A stretch of 64,000 bases of DNA from Candidatus Streptomyces philanthi (GTDB lineage Bacteria > Actinomycetota > Actinomycetes > Streptomycetales > Streptomycetaceae): contig CP073042.1 of assembly GCA_018114805.1 (NCBI GenBank), positions 124,001-188,000 on the forward strand, given 5' to 3'. Made by a program: the position numbers and the translations under genes. The notes under the pieces were generated by a model. It was given only the letters and a program-made list of their open reading frames with translations, did no database searches and was not told the DNA's origin. This document shows, one piece after another, positions 47,929-57,538 of the stretch; the stretch's first letter is position 1, and every line of letters starts with the position of its first letter.

Positions 47929-49509
47929 ATGTTAGGCATGAGCAGGGACCCCGGGAACGCGATCGGGCGGCGCACGGTGTTGCGTGGATCGGCGGTCGCC
48001 TCCGCCACGCTGGCGCTGCCGGCCTCGGCGGCGACAGCGGCGCCGGCGCTGATACGGTCCGGCCGGCCGCAGGCCCGGGGCGCCCAGGTCGGGGACGTCA
48101 CGGCGTCGTCGGGGCTGGTGTGGGTGCGCTCGGACCGTCGGGCCCGCATGATCGTGGAGACCTCGGCGACCGACTCCTTCCGGCGCACGCGCCGCTGGCA
48201 CGGCCCGCTCGTGGGCCCGGACACCGACTTCACCGGCCGCACCGCGCTGCACGGCCTGCCGCCCGGGGAACAGATCCACTACCGGATCACGCTCGCCGAC
48301 CCGCACAACCCCAGGCGTACCGGTGAGCCGATCTACGGCACCTTCCGCACGGCCCCCGCGCGCCGCCGCGACGTGCGGTTCCTGTGGTCGGGGGACCTGG
48401 CCGGGCAGGGCTGGGGCATCAACCCGGACCGGGGCGGCTTCCCGATCTTCTCCGAGATGCGCCAGCTCGACCCGGACTTCTTCCTGTGCAGCGGCGACAG
48501 CATCTACGCGGACAACCCGATCCCACCCACCGTCACGCTGCCCGACGGCCGCGTCTGGCGGAACATCACCACCGAGGAGAAGTCGAAGGTCGCCGAGACG
48601 CTGAAGGAGTACCGGGGCAACTTCCGGTACAACCTGCTCGACGCGCACCTGCGGGACTTCAACGCGCAGGTGCCCTCGATCACCCAGTGGGACGACCACG
48701 AGGTGCGCAACAACTGGCACCCGGGGCAGATCCTGGACGACGACCGGTACACCGAGAAGAACGTGGACGTGCTGGCCGCGCGGGCCCGGCGCGCCTGGAG
48801 CGAGTACTTCCCCATCTCGACGCTGCGCCCGGACGGGGCCGGCCGGGTCTACCGGGTACTGCGGCACGGGCCGCTGCTCGACGTGTTCGTCCTGGACATG
48901 CGCACCCATCGCAACGCCAACTCGCCGGGTCGGCAGCCCGACGACGCCGTGGGGATCCTGGGCGCCGAGCAGCTCGCCTGGCTCAAGCGCGAACTCTCCC
49001 GCTCGCGCGCGGTCTGGAAGGTGATCGCCTCGGACATGCCGCTGGGGATCGTGGTCGCCGACGGCGCGACGAACTTCGAGGCGGTCGCCCAGGGCGACCC
49101 GGGCGCGCCGCTGGGTCGCGAACTGCAGATCGCCGAGTTGCTGCGGCACGTCAAACACCGCCGCATCACGGGAACTGTGTGGCTGACGGCCGACGTTCAC
49201 TACACATCGGCGCAGCGGTACGTACCAACGCGGGCCGCGTTCACGGACTTCGAGCCGTTCTGGGAGTTCGTGTCCGGGCCGCTGCACGCGGGTGGCTTCC
49301 CAGCCGTCGGGCTGGACGGCACGTTCGGTCCCGAGCAAGCCTTCGTCAAAGCTCCGGCCAAGCCGAACGTCTCGCCGGCCGAAGGCGGACAGTATTACGG
49401 CGAGGTGGAGATCGACGGCGGCAGTGCGGAACTGACCGTCCGGCTGCGGGAAGAGGGCGGCGCCGTCCTCTTCACCAAGGTGTTGCAGCCGGGCCGGGTC
49501 GGACAGTAG
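47929..49509 (+). CDS. phoD: PhoD-like secreted alkaline phosphatase/phosphodiesterase
   Basis: A 526-residue metal-dependent phosphatase. The N-terminus carries a Tat signal (GRRTVLRGSAVASATLALPA). PhoD motifs include VRFLWSGDLAGQGWGINPD, FFLCSGDSIYADNPI, ITQWDDHEVRNNW and TADVHYTSAQRYV, which contribute the Asp, Asn and His ligands for iron and calcium. It is intact. ATG 47929 makes the second codon TTA, a bldA-type codon; ATG 47938 is a possible alternative without it. Phosphate-starvation control is inferred from the family and from the upstream repeat. Confidence 0.92.
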   Translation: MLGMSRDPGNAIGRRTVLRGSAVASATLALPASAATAAPALIRSGRPQARGAQVGDVTASSGLVWVRSDRRARMIVETSATDSFRRTRRWHGPLVGPDTDFTGRTALHGLPPGEQIHYRITLADPHNPRRTGEPIYGTFRTAPARRRDVRFLWSGDLAGQGWGINPDRGGFPIFSEMRQLDPDFFLCSGDSIYADNPIPPTVTLPDGRVWRNITTEEKSKVAETLKEYRGNFRYNLLDAHLRDFNAQVPSITQWDDHEVRNNWHPGQILDDDRYTEKNVDVLAARARRAWSEYFPISTLRPDGAGRVYRVLRHGPLLDVFVLDMRTHRNANSPGRQPDDAVGILGAEQLAWLKRELSRSRAVWKVIASDMPLGIVVADGATNFEAVAQGDPGAPLGRELQIAELLRHVKHRRITGTVWLTADVHYTSAQRYVPTRAAFTDFEPFWEFVSGPLHAGGFPAVGLDGTFGPEQAFVKAPAKPNVSPAEGGQYYGEVEIDGGSAELTVRLREEGGAVLFTKVLQPGRVGQ

Positions 49510-49689
49510 GGCCCGCCACCGGCGGCGGCACGACACAGGGACGACGCGCGGAAAGCGACGAGGGACGGACGGGGACACCAGGTGTTTGAGCAGTGGACAG
49601 AATCGGGCGATAGCAGCCCAGAGCCGCCCTTAACTCATCAGTCACACACCGTTCGTGACCGCGCAACACCGCTCGCGCAGAGTGGAGCT

Positions 49690-50976
49690 ATGAGTGACAC
49701 GACCTTGACCAAGAGTGCCCGGGCCCGGCGGACGTGGCGGCAGCGGCTGGCGGAACGCGTCGCCGGCCACGACCTGACCTGGGGCCGCGCCCGGCATAGC
49801 CACGCCTCGCCCGCCGGTCCCGCGAGCGATACCGACGCCACGGCACCGGAGGGCACCCCGTCCCGCTCCGCGGCGGACGGCGGGGACGCCACGGCGCTGT
49901 GGCGGATGCGCACGACCGTACGGGACCGCCCCGGCAGCCTCGCGGCGCTGTGCGCGGCGCTGGCCGCGCAACGGGTGGACATCCTCTCGCTCCAGGCCCA
50001 CCCGCTCACCGACGGCACCGTGGACGAGATGTTGGTGCGCACCCCGGCCGGGCTGAGCGCGGAGGTGCTCAGCGCCGCCGCCGGCGCCGGCGGCGGGCGT
50101 GACACCTGGGTGGAGCGGGCGGACGCGCACGACCTGGTGGACGGCCCGACCCGGGTCCTCGGCCTGGTCACCCGGACCGCCCTGGACGCGGCGGAGCTGC
50201 CGGTGGGGCTGCGGCAGTTGCTGGGCCGCTGCACCATCCGTTCACAGCCGGCCAACCCCCCGTTCGGACGGCGCTCGGCCGCGGACGAGGTGCCGGCCGA
50301 CGGCGTGCTGGAGGGCACCCTCATGCGACTGCCCGACCCGTCGGGCGGCTCGGTCACCATCGAGCGCCCGCACCTGCCGTTCACGCCGACGGAGTTCGCC
50401 CGCGCCCGGGCGGTGATCGAGCTGGACTCCCGGCTCGGCCCGCGCGTCCCGCCCAGCCAGGACGTGGTCACGCTACCCGAGGGCGACGAGATCACCGTGC
50501 GCCGCGCCGACGCAGGCGACCTCGAGGCCGCCCGCGCGATGCACGACCGGTCCTCGCCCGCGACGCTGGCCATGCGCTACCACGGCCCGGTCGCCGACGC
50601 CGACCGCTACCTGGAGCACCTGCTCAGCCCGCGCTACGGCCGTACGCTCGCCGTGCAGACTGCCTCCGGGCGCCTGGTGGCCCTCGGGCACCTGCTGTGG
50701 GACGGCGAGGAGACCGAGGTGGCGCTGCTTGTCGAGGACGCCTGGCAGCGCCGCGGCATCGGGGCCCGGCTGCTGCGGCAGTTGGTGGAGATGGCGGCCG
50801 AGACCGACTGCGCGTACGTCTACGCGGTCACCCAGGCGGCCAACACCGGAATGGTCGCGGCCATGCGCGGCCTCGGGCTGCCGCTCGACTACCAGATCGA
50901 GGAGGGGACGCTGGTCATCACGGCCCAGCTCGCCGCCGCGGCGCTGTCCGCGGGCCCGCGCGGCGAGAGTGGCTAG
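49690..50976 (+). CDS. ACT domain fused to GNAT acetyltransferase
   Basis: A 428-residue protein. A variable basic N-terminus (about 75 residues) is followed by an ACT-like domain (RMRTTVRDRPGSLAALCAAL, AQRVDILSLQAHPLTDG), a linker region and a C-terminal GNAT domain from about residue 265 (ITVRRADAGDLEAARAMHDR; VALLVEDAWQRRGIGARLLR is the acetyl-CoA loop Q-R-R-G-I-G). An ACT domain may sense an amino acid and control protein or metabolite acetylation. GGAG lies very close to ATG 49690, and the start is supported by the upstream stop pattern. It is intact. Confidence 0.83.
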   Translation: MSDTTLTKSARARRTWRQRLAERVAGHDLTWGRARHSHASPAGPASDTDATAPEGTPSRSAADGGDATALWRMRTTVRDRPGSLAALCAALAAQRVDILSLQAHPLTDGTVDEMLVRTPAGLSAEVLSAAAGAGGGRDTWVERADAHDLVDGPTRVLGLVTRTALDAAELPVGLRQLLGRCTIRSQPANPPFGRRSAADEVPADGVLEGTLMRLPDPSGGSVTIERPHLPFTPTEFARARAVIELDSRLGPRVPPSQDVVTLPEGDEITVRRADAGDLEAARAMHDRSSPATLAMRYHGPVADADRYLEHLLSPRYGRTLAVQTASGRLVALGHLLWDGEETEVALLVEDAWQRRGIGARLLRQLVEMAAETDCAYVYAVTQAANTGMVAAMRGLGLPLDYQIEEGTLVITAQLAAAALSAGPRGESG

Positions 50977-51134
50977 CTCCCGGCGGCCCGGCCACCACGT
51001 GCCGGGCCACCGCTCGCCCCCGCCCGCCCGGGCAGGCGGGTGGGACCGGGGAGCCGGCGCGCGTGCTCTCCCGGTCAGGAACGTTCCCCGGGATGCTAGT
51101 GACGCGACGGCGTCCGGCATACGAGGATGAGCCC

Positions 51135-52817
51135 ATGTCCGAGATCCTCACTTCACCGTTGCCGCGCCAGGTCGCCGACGCCTACGTCGACGCCCTCGTC
51201 GCTCTCGACCCGATCACCGGCACCTACCTGGGTGTGCCGGAGAGCGCCCCGCGGCTCCCCGACTTCTCCCCGGCCGGCCACGACGCGCTGGCAGAGCTGG
51301 CCCGCGACACGCTGGCCCGCCTCGCTGAGGCCGAGCGCCGGCCGGGCGCCGACAGCGACGCGGAGCGCCGCTGCGGGCGGCTGCTGCGCGAGCGCCTGAC
51401 GGCCGACCTCGCCGTCCACGAGGCCCAGGAGCACCTGCGCGCCGTCAGCAACCTCTCCTCGCCGCTGCACTCGGTCCGCGAGTGCTTTCCCCTGATGCCC
51501 ACCGACACCGAGGCGCACTGGGCCGACATCGCGGCCCGGCTGCGCGCCGTCCCGGACGCCCTGGAGGGCTACCGCACCTCCCTCGCCACCGGGCTCGAGC
51601 GGCGGTTGCCCGGCGGGCCGCGCCAAGTCTCCACCATCATCGGCCAGCTGGGCGAGTGGATCGGCACCGACGGCGGGTGGTTCGCCGAGTTCACCCGCAA
51701 GGGCCCGGCCGCGCTGCGCGCGGAGCTGGCCGCCTCGGCCGCGGCGGCCACCGGCGCGCTGGTCGTGCTCCGCGACTGGCTGCGGGACGTGTACCAGCCG
51801 GGCATCGCGGGGGCGCCCGACGTCGTGGGCCGCGAGCGCTACCAGCGCTGGTCACGCCAGTGGAACGGCGCGGACCTGGATCTGGACGAGGCGTACGCGT
51901 ACGGCTGGTCCGAATACCACCGCATCCACGAGGAGATGCACGTCGAGGCGGCCAAGATCCTCCCCGGGGCCACCCCCTGGGAGGCGCTGCGCCACCTGGA
52001 CACCCACGGGGCGGCGATCGAGAGCCCCGAGGAGACCCGGGTGCGGCTGCAGGAACTGATGGACGAGACCATCGCGGCCCTCGACGGCACCCACTTCGAG
52101 CTGGCCGACCGGATCAAGCGGGTCGAGTCGATGCTCGCGCCGCCCAGCTCCGCCGCCGCGCCCTACTACACGGCGCCCTCCATGGACTTCTCCCGCCCGG
52201 GGCGCACTTGGCTGCCGACCATGGGCGAGACCCGGTTCCCCCTCTACGACCTGGTCACCACCTGGTACCACGAGGGCGTGCCGGGCCATCACCTCCAGTT
52301 GGCCCAGTGGGTCCACGTGGCCGACCAGCTCTCGCGCTACCAGGCCACGGTGGGGCAGGTCAGCGCCAACTGCGAGGGCTGGGCCCTGTACGCGGAGCGG
52401 CTGATGGACGAGCTGGGCTACCTGACCGACGCCGAGCGCCGGCTCGGCTACCTGGACGCGCAGATGATGCGCTCGACGCGGGTCATCGTGGACATCGGCA
52501 TGCACCTGGAGCTGGAGATCCCGGACCACTCCCCGTTCCACCCGGGTGAGCGCTGGACGCCGGAGCTGGCCCAGGAGTTCTTCGGGCTGCACAGCGGCCG
52601 GCCGGCCGACTTCGTGGAAAGCGAGCTGGTCCGCTACCTCGGCATCCCGGGCCAGGCGATCGGCTACAAGCTCGGTGAGCGCGCCTGGCTCCAGGGCCGG
52701 GACGCCGCCCGGGCGGCGCACGGCGACGCGTTCGACGCCAAGAAGTGGCACATGGCGGCCCTGTCCCAGGGCTCGCTCGGCCTGGACGACCTGGTGGCCG
52801 AGTTGTCCGCGCTGTGA
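51135..52817 (+). CDS. DUF885 family protein, putative zinc peptidase
   Basis: A 560-residue protein with the HExxH-like motif HEGVPGHHLQLAQW (near residue 378) and NCEGWALYAERLMDELGY downstream, the pattern of DUF885 proteins, which are considered metallopeptidases. It has no signal peptide, so it is cytosolic. It is intact. It ends at a convergent double-sided terminator shared with sbcC. Confidence 0.88.
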   Translation: MSEILTSPLPRQVADAYVDALVALDPITGTYLGVPESAPRLPDFSPAGHDALAELARDTLARLAEAERRPGADSDAERRCGRLLRERLTADLAVHEAQEHLRAVSNLSSPLHSVRECFPLMPTDTEAHWADIAARLRAVPDALEGYRTSLATGLERRLPGGPRQVSTIIGQLGEWIGTDGGWFAEFTRKGPAALRAELAASAAAATGALVVLRDWLRDVYQPGIAGAPDVVGRERYQRWSRQWNGADLDLDEAYAYGWSEYHRIHEEMHVEAAKILPGATPWEALRHLDTHGAAIESPEETRVRLQELMDETIAALDGTHFELADRIKRVESMLAPPSSAAAPYYTAPSMDFSRPGRTWLPTMGETRFPLYDLVTTWYHEGVPGHHLQLAQWVHVADQLSRYQATVGQVSANCEGWALYAERLMDELGYLTDAERRLGYLDAQMMRSTRVIVDIGMHLELEIPDHSPFHPGERWTPELAQEFFGLHSGRPADFVESELVRYLGIPGQAIGYKLGERAWLQGRDAARAAHGDAFDAKKWHMAALSQGSLGLDDLVAELSAL

Positions 52818-52891
52818 GCCGCCTGCCGCCGGCACCGTGGCCCCGACGTGCGGTGAGCGACGGACCACGTGGCGAGCGATCGACGCGCGGC

Positions 52892-52923
52892 GGCGGCCGG
52901 GCGCCCCACGGCGTCCGGCCGCC
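52892..52923. terminator. Bidirectional hairpin between the DUF885 gene and sbcC
   Basis: A 14-bp stem with one G-T wobble (52892-52905 with 52910-52923) and the loop CCAC separates the convergent genes and can serve both. Confidence 0.8.
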
Positions 52924-52938
52924 CGCGCGTTGGGGAAC

Positions 52939-55900
52939 CTAGACGCCGAGGCGGTGACGCACGGCCGAGCCCGCGCGGCCCTTGACGACCTCCAGCTGGG
53001 CCGGAACGCGCTGACGCAGATCGGCGACGTGGCTGACGATGCCGACCGTGCGGTCCCGCTCGCGGAGCGAGTCGAGCATGTCGAGCACCTCGTCCAGGGT
53101 CTGCTCGTCCAGGCTGCCGAACCCCTCGTCGATGAAGAGCGTGTCCAGGCGCACCCCGCCCGCCTCGTCGGTGACCACGTCGGCCAGGCCCAGGGCCAGG
53201 GCCAGCGAGGCGAAGAAGGTCTCGCCACCCGACAGGGTCGCGGTGTCCCGGCCGTGGCCCGTCCAGGCGTCGATGACGTGCAGGCCGAGCCCGGCCCGGC
53301 CGCGACCGCTGGTACGGGCGTCGGAGTGCACCAGCGTGTAGCGCCCGCCGGACATGTACTCCAGGCGCGCGCTCGCCGCGGCGGCGACCTGTTCCAGCCG
53401 GGCGGCCAACACGTAGGACTCCAGGCGCATCTTGCGCTCGTTCTCCGCGGAGGTGCCGGCGGTGAGCGAGGCCAGCGCGGCCACCCGCTCGTACTCGGCG
53501 CGCAACGGGCCGAGAGCGCGGGCCGCGCGGTCCGCCTGGGTGGAGAGCCGGTCGAGTTGGTCGCACCGCTCCCGGGCCGCGGTCTCGCGCGCGGATGCGC
53601 CGCGCAGGGCGTGGGTGGCCGCCGCGACGGCGGCCTCGGCCGCCGCGAGGTCGGCGGGCGCTCTCCCGGCCGCGGCCCGGAGCGCCGGGTCGGCCAGTTC
53701 GGCAACGACCGCGGCCTCCTCGGCCTGCCACTGGTCGAGCGCCTGTTGCAGCGCCTCGCGCCGGGCGGCGTCGAGTACGGCGTCGGCCGCTTCCCGTGGA
53801 GATGGGAAGCCCGCGCGCCGGGCGGCCTCCACCAGGCGCTCGCGCGCCTCGCTCAGCCGTCGCGCCGCCGACTCGCTGGCGGCCGCCGCCTCCACCGTGT
53901 CGGCGAGCTGCGTCACCTGGCGCTCCAACCGCTCAGCGCGGGCGGTGACGGAGGCCGCCCCGCGCTTGGCCTCCGTGAACTGCGCCGTCAGCGAGTCGAG
54001 TTCGCCGGACAGCGCCTCACGGCGGGAGGTGAGGGCCGCGACCCGGCGTTCGGCGTCCTCGCGCTGGGCCCGGCGCCGCTCGTACTCGCGCTCCGCGCGC
54101 CCCAACTCCTCGCGCGCGGCGTGCGTTTCGGCACCCACCGCCTGCGCCGTGGCGTGCTCGTGCTGGAGTTCGCGTACGGCGTGGGCGAGTTCGGCGGCCG
54201 GGGTGTCGCCGGCGCTCGCGGTGGCGGCGGCCAGCTCGGCGCGGGCCGCGCCGAGCTGGCCGCCGGCCTCCTCGCGCAGCGCCTCGGCCTCCTGGTGGGC
54301 GGCCTGCGCCGCCTCCTCGGCCGCCCGGTCCACGTGGTCGTCGGCCGCCTGGGCCGGGGCGGGGTGCGCGCCGCTGCCGCAGACCGCGCACGGCTGACCG
54401 GGGCGCAGCGCGGCGGCGAGTTCGGCGGCGATGCCGCGCAGCCGGCGTTCCTTGAGGTCGAGCCAGTGGTCGCGGGCGGCGGTGGAGTGCTCGGCGGCGC
54501 GCAGCCGTTCGGCGCGCAGCGCCGCGACGCGCCCGGTAAGCCGGTCGCGCAGTTCGGCGGCGTCACGGGCGCGCACGGCGGGCTCGATGCGCGCGGCGAG
54601 CTGGTCGGCCCGGGCCGCGGCCCCCTGGCAGGAGTCGACGCGCCGCTGGTGGGCGAGGCGGCGCTCGCTCCAGCCGGCGATCCACTCCGCCGCCTCGGCG
54701 ATGGCGTCCTCGTCGGCCCGGGCCTCGCGGTCGAGCCCTGCCAGTTCGGATTCGATCTCCAGCGCCCGGCGCTCCACACACCGCGCCGCCGCCAACTGGC
54801 CTATTTCCTGGCGCAGTTCGCGCTCCAGCGCGGCGAGCTGGTCACGGTCTGCGGTGGCCAGGTAGGGCGGCAGCGGGGCGCGGTAGCGCTCCTCGGCGCT
54901 GCGGGCCGCGCGCAGGTCACGCTCGGCGGTCTGGCACAGGTCCAGGGCGGGCGCCACGACCTCGGCGTCGCGGGCGCGCCGCAGTCGCACGCGGGTCTGT
55001 TCGCGCTCGGGGGCCCGCTCGGCCAGCTCCGCTGCCCTGGCCTGGGCCTGCGCGTACCGGCGCTGGAGCCGGTCGAGTTCGGCGGCCTCCTCGGCGCGCC
55101 TGCCCGCCGCGTGGTGCGCGGCCTCGGCGGCGCGTACGGCCGCGAGCGCCACCTCCCGCCGCTCGCGGGCGCCACTGCGGGCGATGGCGGCCCACTCCAA
55201 CACGGCGGTCGCGAGGCCGGGTTCGCCGGGGGTGAGGTCGGTCAGCGGGCGCTCACGGGCGTCGGGGTTGTCGCCGGCCTCCTGGGCGATCCGGTGGGCG
55301 AGGCGCAGGAGGTCCTCGTCGCCGCTGACCACCCGCCGCTGGGTGGTGCGCCGCAGTTCGGCGAGCCGGTCCTCGACGGCGGCGAAGCGGCCGGTGTCGA
55401 AGAGCTTGCCGAGGAGTTGGCCGCGCGCCTGGTCGTCGGCGCGCAGGAAGCGCGCGAAGTCGCCCTGCGGGAGCAGAACGACCTGGCAGAACTGTTCCCG
55501 GCTCATGCCGAGCAACTGGCCGATCTCATCGCCGACCTCCTGGTGGGAGCAGCTGAGCGCCTTCCACTCCGGACCGTCGGGGCCGGTCGTGACCTGTTCG
55601 CGCAGCAGCGTCTGCGCCTTGTCCCGGGTCATGCCGTCGCCGTGCTTCTTCGGGCGCTGTTGCTCCGGGCGCCGGGTGATCTCCAACCGCCTTTCGGCGA
55701 AGGTGAGTTGGAGCAGCACGCTGGTGGGGGTGTGCGGGTCGGCGTGGTGGCTGCGCAGGCTGAGCGTGCTGCGCTGGCGGGCGCCGGGGACGGCCCCGTA
55801 CAGCGCGTAGCAGACGGCGTCCAGGATCGAGGTCTTGCCCGCGCCGGTCGGCCCGTGCAGCAGGAACAGGCCGGCGGCCGACAGGGCGTCGAAGTCGACC

Positions 55901-55956
55901 TCGTGGGTACCGCCGAAGGGGCCGAAGGCGGTGACGGAGAGCCGGTGCAGTCTCAT
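52939..55956 (-). CDS. sbcC: Exonuclease SbcCD, ATPase subunit SbcC
   Basis: A 1005-residue SMC/Rad50-like ATPase that works with SbcD to cut hairpins and process DNA ends. Walker A is HGPTGAGKTS (near residue 37) and the Q-loop region is QVVLLPQGDFARFL. Long coiled coils flank the zinc hook CAVCGSG (near residue 522). The signature LSGGETFFASLALALG and Walker B TLFIDEGFGSLDE lie near the C-terminus. It is intact over 3 kb. The start ATG overlaps the sbcD end by four bases (ATGA). Confidence 0.96.
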   Translation of the reverse strand: MRLHRLSVTAFGPFGGTHEVDFDALSAAGLFLLHGPTGAGKTSILDAVCYALYGAVPGARQRSTLSLRSHHADPHTPTSVLLQLTFAERRLEITRRPEQQRPKKHGDGMTRDKAQTLLREQVTTGPDGPEWKALSCSHQEVGDEIGQLLGMSREQFCQVVLLPQGDFARFLRADDQARGQLLGKLFDTGRFAAVEDRLAELRRTTQRRVVSGDEDLLRLAHRIAQEAGDNPDARERPLTDLTPGEPGLATAVLEWAAIARSGARERREVALAAVRAAEAAHHAAGRRAEEAAELDRLQRRYAQAQARAAELAERAPEREQTRVRLRRARDAEVVAPALDLCQTAERDLRAARSAEERYRAPLPPYLATADRDQLAALERELRQEIGQLAAARCVERRALEIESELAGLDREARADEDAIAEAAEWIAGWSERRLAHQRRVDSCQGAAARADQLAARIEPAVRARDAAELRDRLTGRVAALRAERLRAAEHSTAARDHWLDLKERRLRGIAAELAAALRPGQPCAVCGSGAHPAPAQAADDHVDRAAEEAAQAAHQEAEALREEAGGQLGAARAELAAATASAGDTPAAELAHAVRELQHEHATAQAVGAETHAAREELGRAEREYERRRAQREDAERRVAALTSRREALSGELDSLTAQFTEAKRGAASVTARAERLERQVTQLADTVEAAAASESAARRLSEARERLVEAARRAGFPSPREAADAVLDAARREALQQALDQWQAEEAAVVAELADPALRAAAGRAPADLAAAEAAVAAATHALRGASARETAARERCDQLDRLSTQADRAARALGPLRAEYERVAALASLTAGTSAENERKMRLESYVLAARLEQVAAAASARLEYMSGGRYTLVHSDARTSGRGRAGLGLHVIDAWTGHGRDTATLSGGETFFASLALALGLADVVTDEAGGVRLDTLFIDEGFGSLDEQTLDEVLDMLDSLRERDRTVGIVSHVADLRQRVPAQLEVVKGRAGSAVRHRLGV

Positions 55957-57248
55957 CGGGCGACCTCCGTGGCGCCGTCGCCGCCCGGGCGGGCGCGCCC
56001 GGCGCCGGCCGCGCGCATGCCGGGTACCCGGGGGCGCTGGCCGGGGTCCCTGGCGCCGTCGCCGGGGGTGCCGTCGTCCGTGCCCGGGCCGGCGTGCTCG
56101 TGCCCGGCCGCCGCGCGTACCTCGTCGAACGCGTCGCTGAGCACCACGCGCTCCTCGGGGTCCACGGCCCGGCCGGCGCGCACGTGGGTCACGAAGTCCT
56201 CCGCGATCTGCTGGTCGGTGCGGCCGCGCAGCCGCTGGGCGTACGAGGCGTGCGCCGCCTCCTCGGTGCGTTCGGGCGCGAAGGCGAGGCTGAGGACGTG
56301 CGGGAAGCGGCGGGCGAGGCGGGCCATGGGTTCGCGCGGGCGGGCCGGGTCGGTGAGGGTGGCCTCCACCCAGGAGTCCTCGTGCGGCTCGTACCGGGGG
56401 TCGGTGAGCAGGTCGTCGAGGCGGCCGGCGATGCGGGCCAGCGGGCGCGGCACCGGGCAGTCGAGGCGTTCGGCGTGTACGTCGCCGGCGGCGTCGAGGC
56501 CGATGAGCCACATGGACTTGCGGTGGTCGGCCTCGGAGAACGAGTAGGCCAGCGGGGAGCCCGAGTAGCGCACCCGCTCCGTGATCCGCTGGCAGCCGTG
56601 CAGGTGGCCGAGGGCCACGTAGTCCACGCCGTCGAAGACGGCCATGGGCACGGCGGCCACGCCACCGACGGTGATGTCGCGCTCGCTGTCGCTGCCCGCG
56701 CCGCCGGCGACGAAGGCATGGGCGAGCACGACGGAGCGGGTGCCGGCGAGGCGCGTGGCCAGGTCGGCGCGTACCCGGTCCATGGCCGCACCGAGCACGG
56801 CCGTGTGCCGGGCCCGGTCGGCGCCCACGGCGGCGCGCGCGAGGTGGGGCTCTAGGTAGGGCAGGCCGTAGAAGGCGACCTCGCCGTGCGCGTCGGGCAG
56901 CAGGACGGGCGTCCCGCACTGTGCCGGGTCGGTGCGCAGGTGAACGCCGGCCTGTCGGATCAGGCCGGAGGCGACGCCGAGGCGGCGCGCGGAGTCGTGG
57001 TTGCCGGAGATCAGGATGGTGGGGACGCCGCAGTGGGCGAGCTGGTGCAGCGCGTCGTCGAACAGCTCGATCGCGGCCAGCGGCGGCACCGCGCGGTCGT
57101 AGACGTCCCCCGCGACGAGGACCGCCTCCACCTCCCGCTCGTGGACGGTGCGCACCAGGTGCTGGATGAAGTCGCGCTGGGCCTGGAGCATGCTCACGCG
57201 GTGGAAGGAGCGCCCCAGGTGCCAGTCCGACGTGTGCAGCATTCTCAC
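55953..57248 (-). CDS. sbcD: Exonuclease SbcCD, nuclease subunit SbcD
   Basis: A 431-residue Mre11-like metallophosphoesterase. The metal-binding motifs are LHTSDWHLGRSFHRVSM (DxH), VAGDVYDRAVPP (GDxxD), LISGNHDSARRL (GNHD), VVLAHAFVAGG and ALGHLHGCQRI (GHxH). After the cap domain there is a Gly/Pro-rich tail of about 50 residues. The start is GTG 57248. The 290 bases upstream (57249-57538) hold no gene that I can support. sbcD and sbcC are one operon. Confidence 0.96.
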   Translation of the reverse strand: MRMLHTSDWHLGRSFHRVSMLQAQRDFIQHLVRTVHEREVEAVLVAGDVYDRAVPPLAAIELFDDALHQLAHCGVPTILISGNHDSARRLGVASGLIRQAGVHLRTDPAQCGTPVLLPDAHGEVAFYGLPYLEPHLARAAVGADRARHTAVLGAAMDRVRADLATRLAGTRSVVLAHAFVAGGAGSDSERDITVGGVAAVPMAVFDGVDYVALGHLHGCQRITERVRYSGSPLAYSFSEADHRKSMWLIGLDAAGDVHAERLDCPVPRPLARIAGRLDDLLTDPRYEPHEDSWVEATLTDPARPREPMARLARRFPHVLSLAFAPERTEEAAHASYAQRLRGRTDQQIAEDFVTHVRAGRAVDPEERVVLSDAFDEVRAAAGHEHAGPGTDDGTPGDGARDPGQRPRVPGMRAAGAGRARPGGDGATEVAR

Positions 57249-57538
57249 GTGTTCGCCCCGCCCCGCATCTCGTTCCCTTCGTCCGCAGCGCCCTGCCCGC
57301 GCCCGGCACGGCCTTGACGACCGGCGGCGGCCGTACCGCGCGCCGCCGCGTGCCGACGCCGCGTGACCGGCTCCCCTGCGGGGCTCAGCCTTTCATCCGC
57401 GCCGAGCGGGCGTGCCGGGAGGGCAGCCGCAAGCGTACGGCCCGACGGCGGGCGCCGGGCGGGCGAGTGGCGCGGGGCCACGGGGCGACGGCCGTCGACG
57501 CGCCGGAGCGGCCCGGCCAGGGCCGGGTCCCGGGCGGT

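Noticed and set aside
52546..56547. A 1333-codon open frame antisense to sbcC and sbcD
   Set aside because: It is the mirror of a real GC-rich coding frame; its protein is Gly/Val/Arg-biased with no motif, while the opposite strand has complete SbcC and SbcD signatures.
52939..57309. A single 1456-residue minus-strand protein extending sbcC upstream
   Set aside because: The extra N-terminal part is arginine/proline-rich shadow of sbcD; the correct SbcC starts at ATG 55956, overlapping the sbcD stop.
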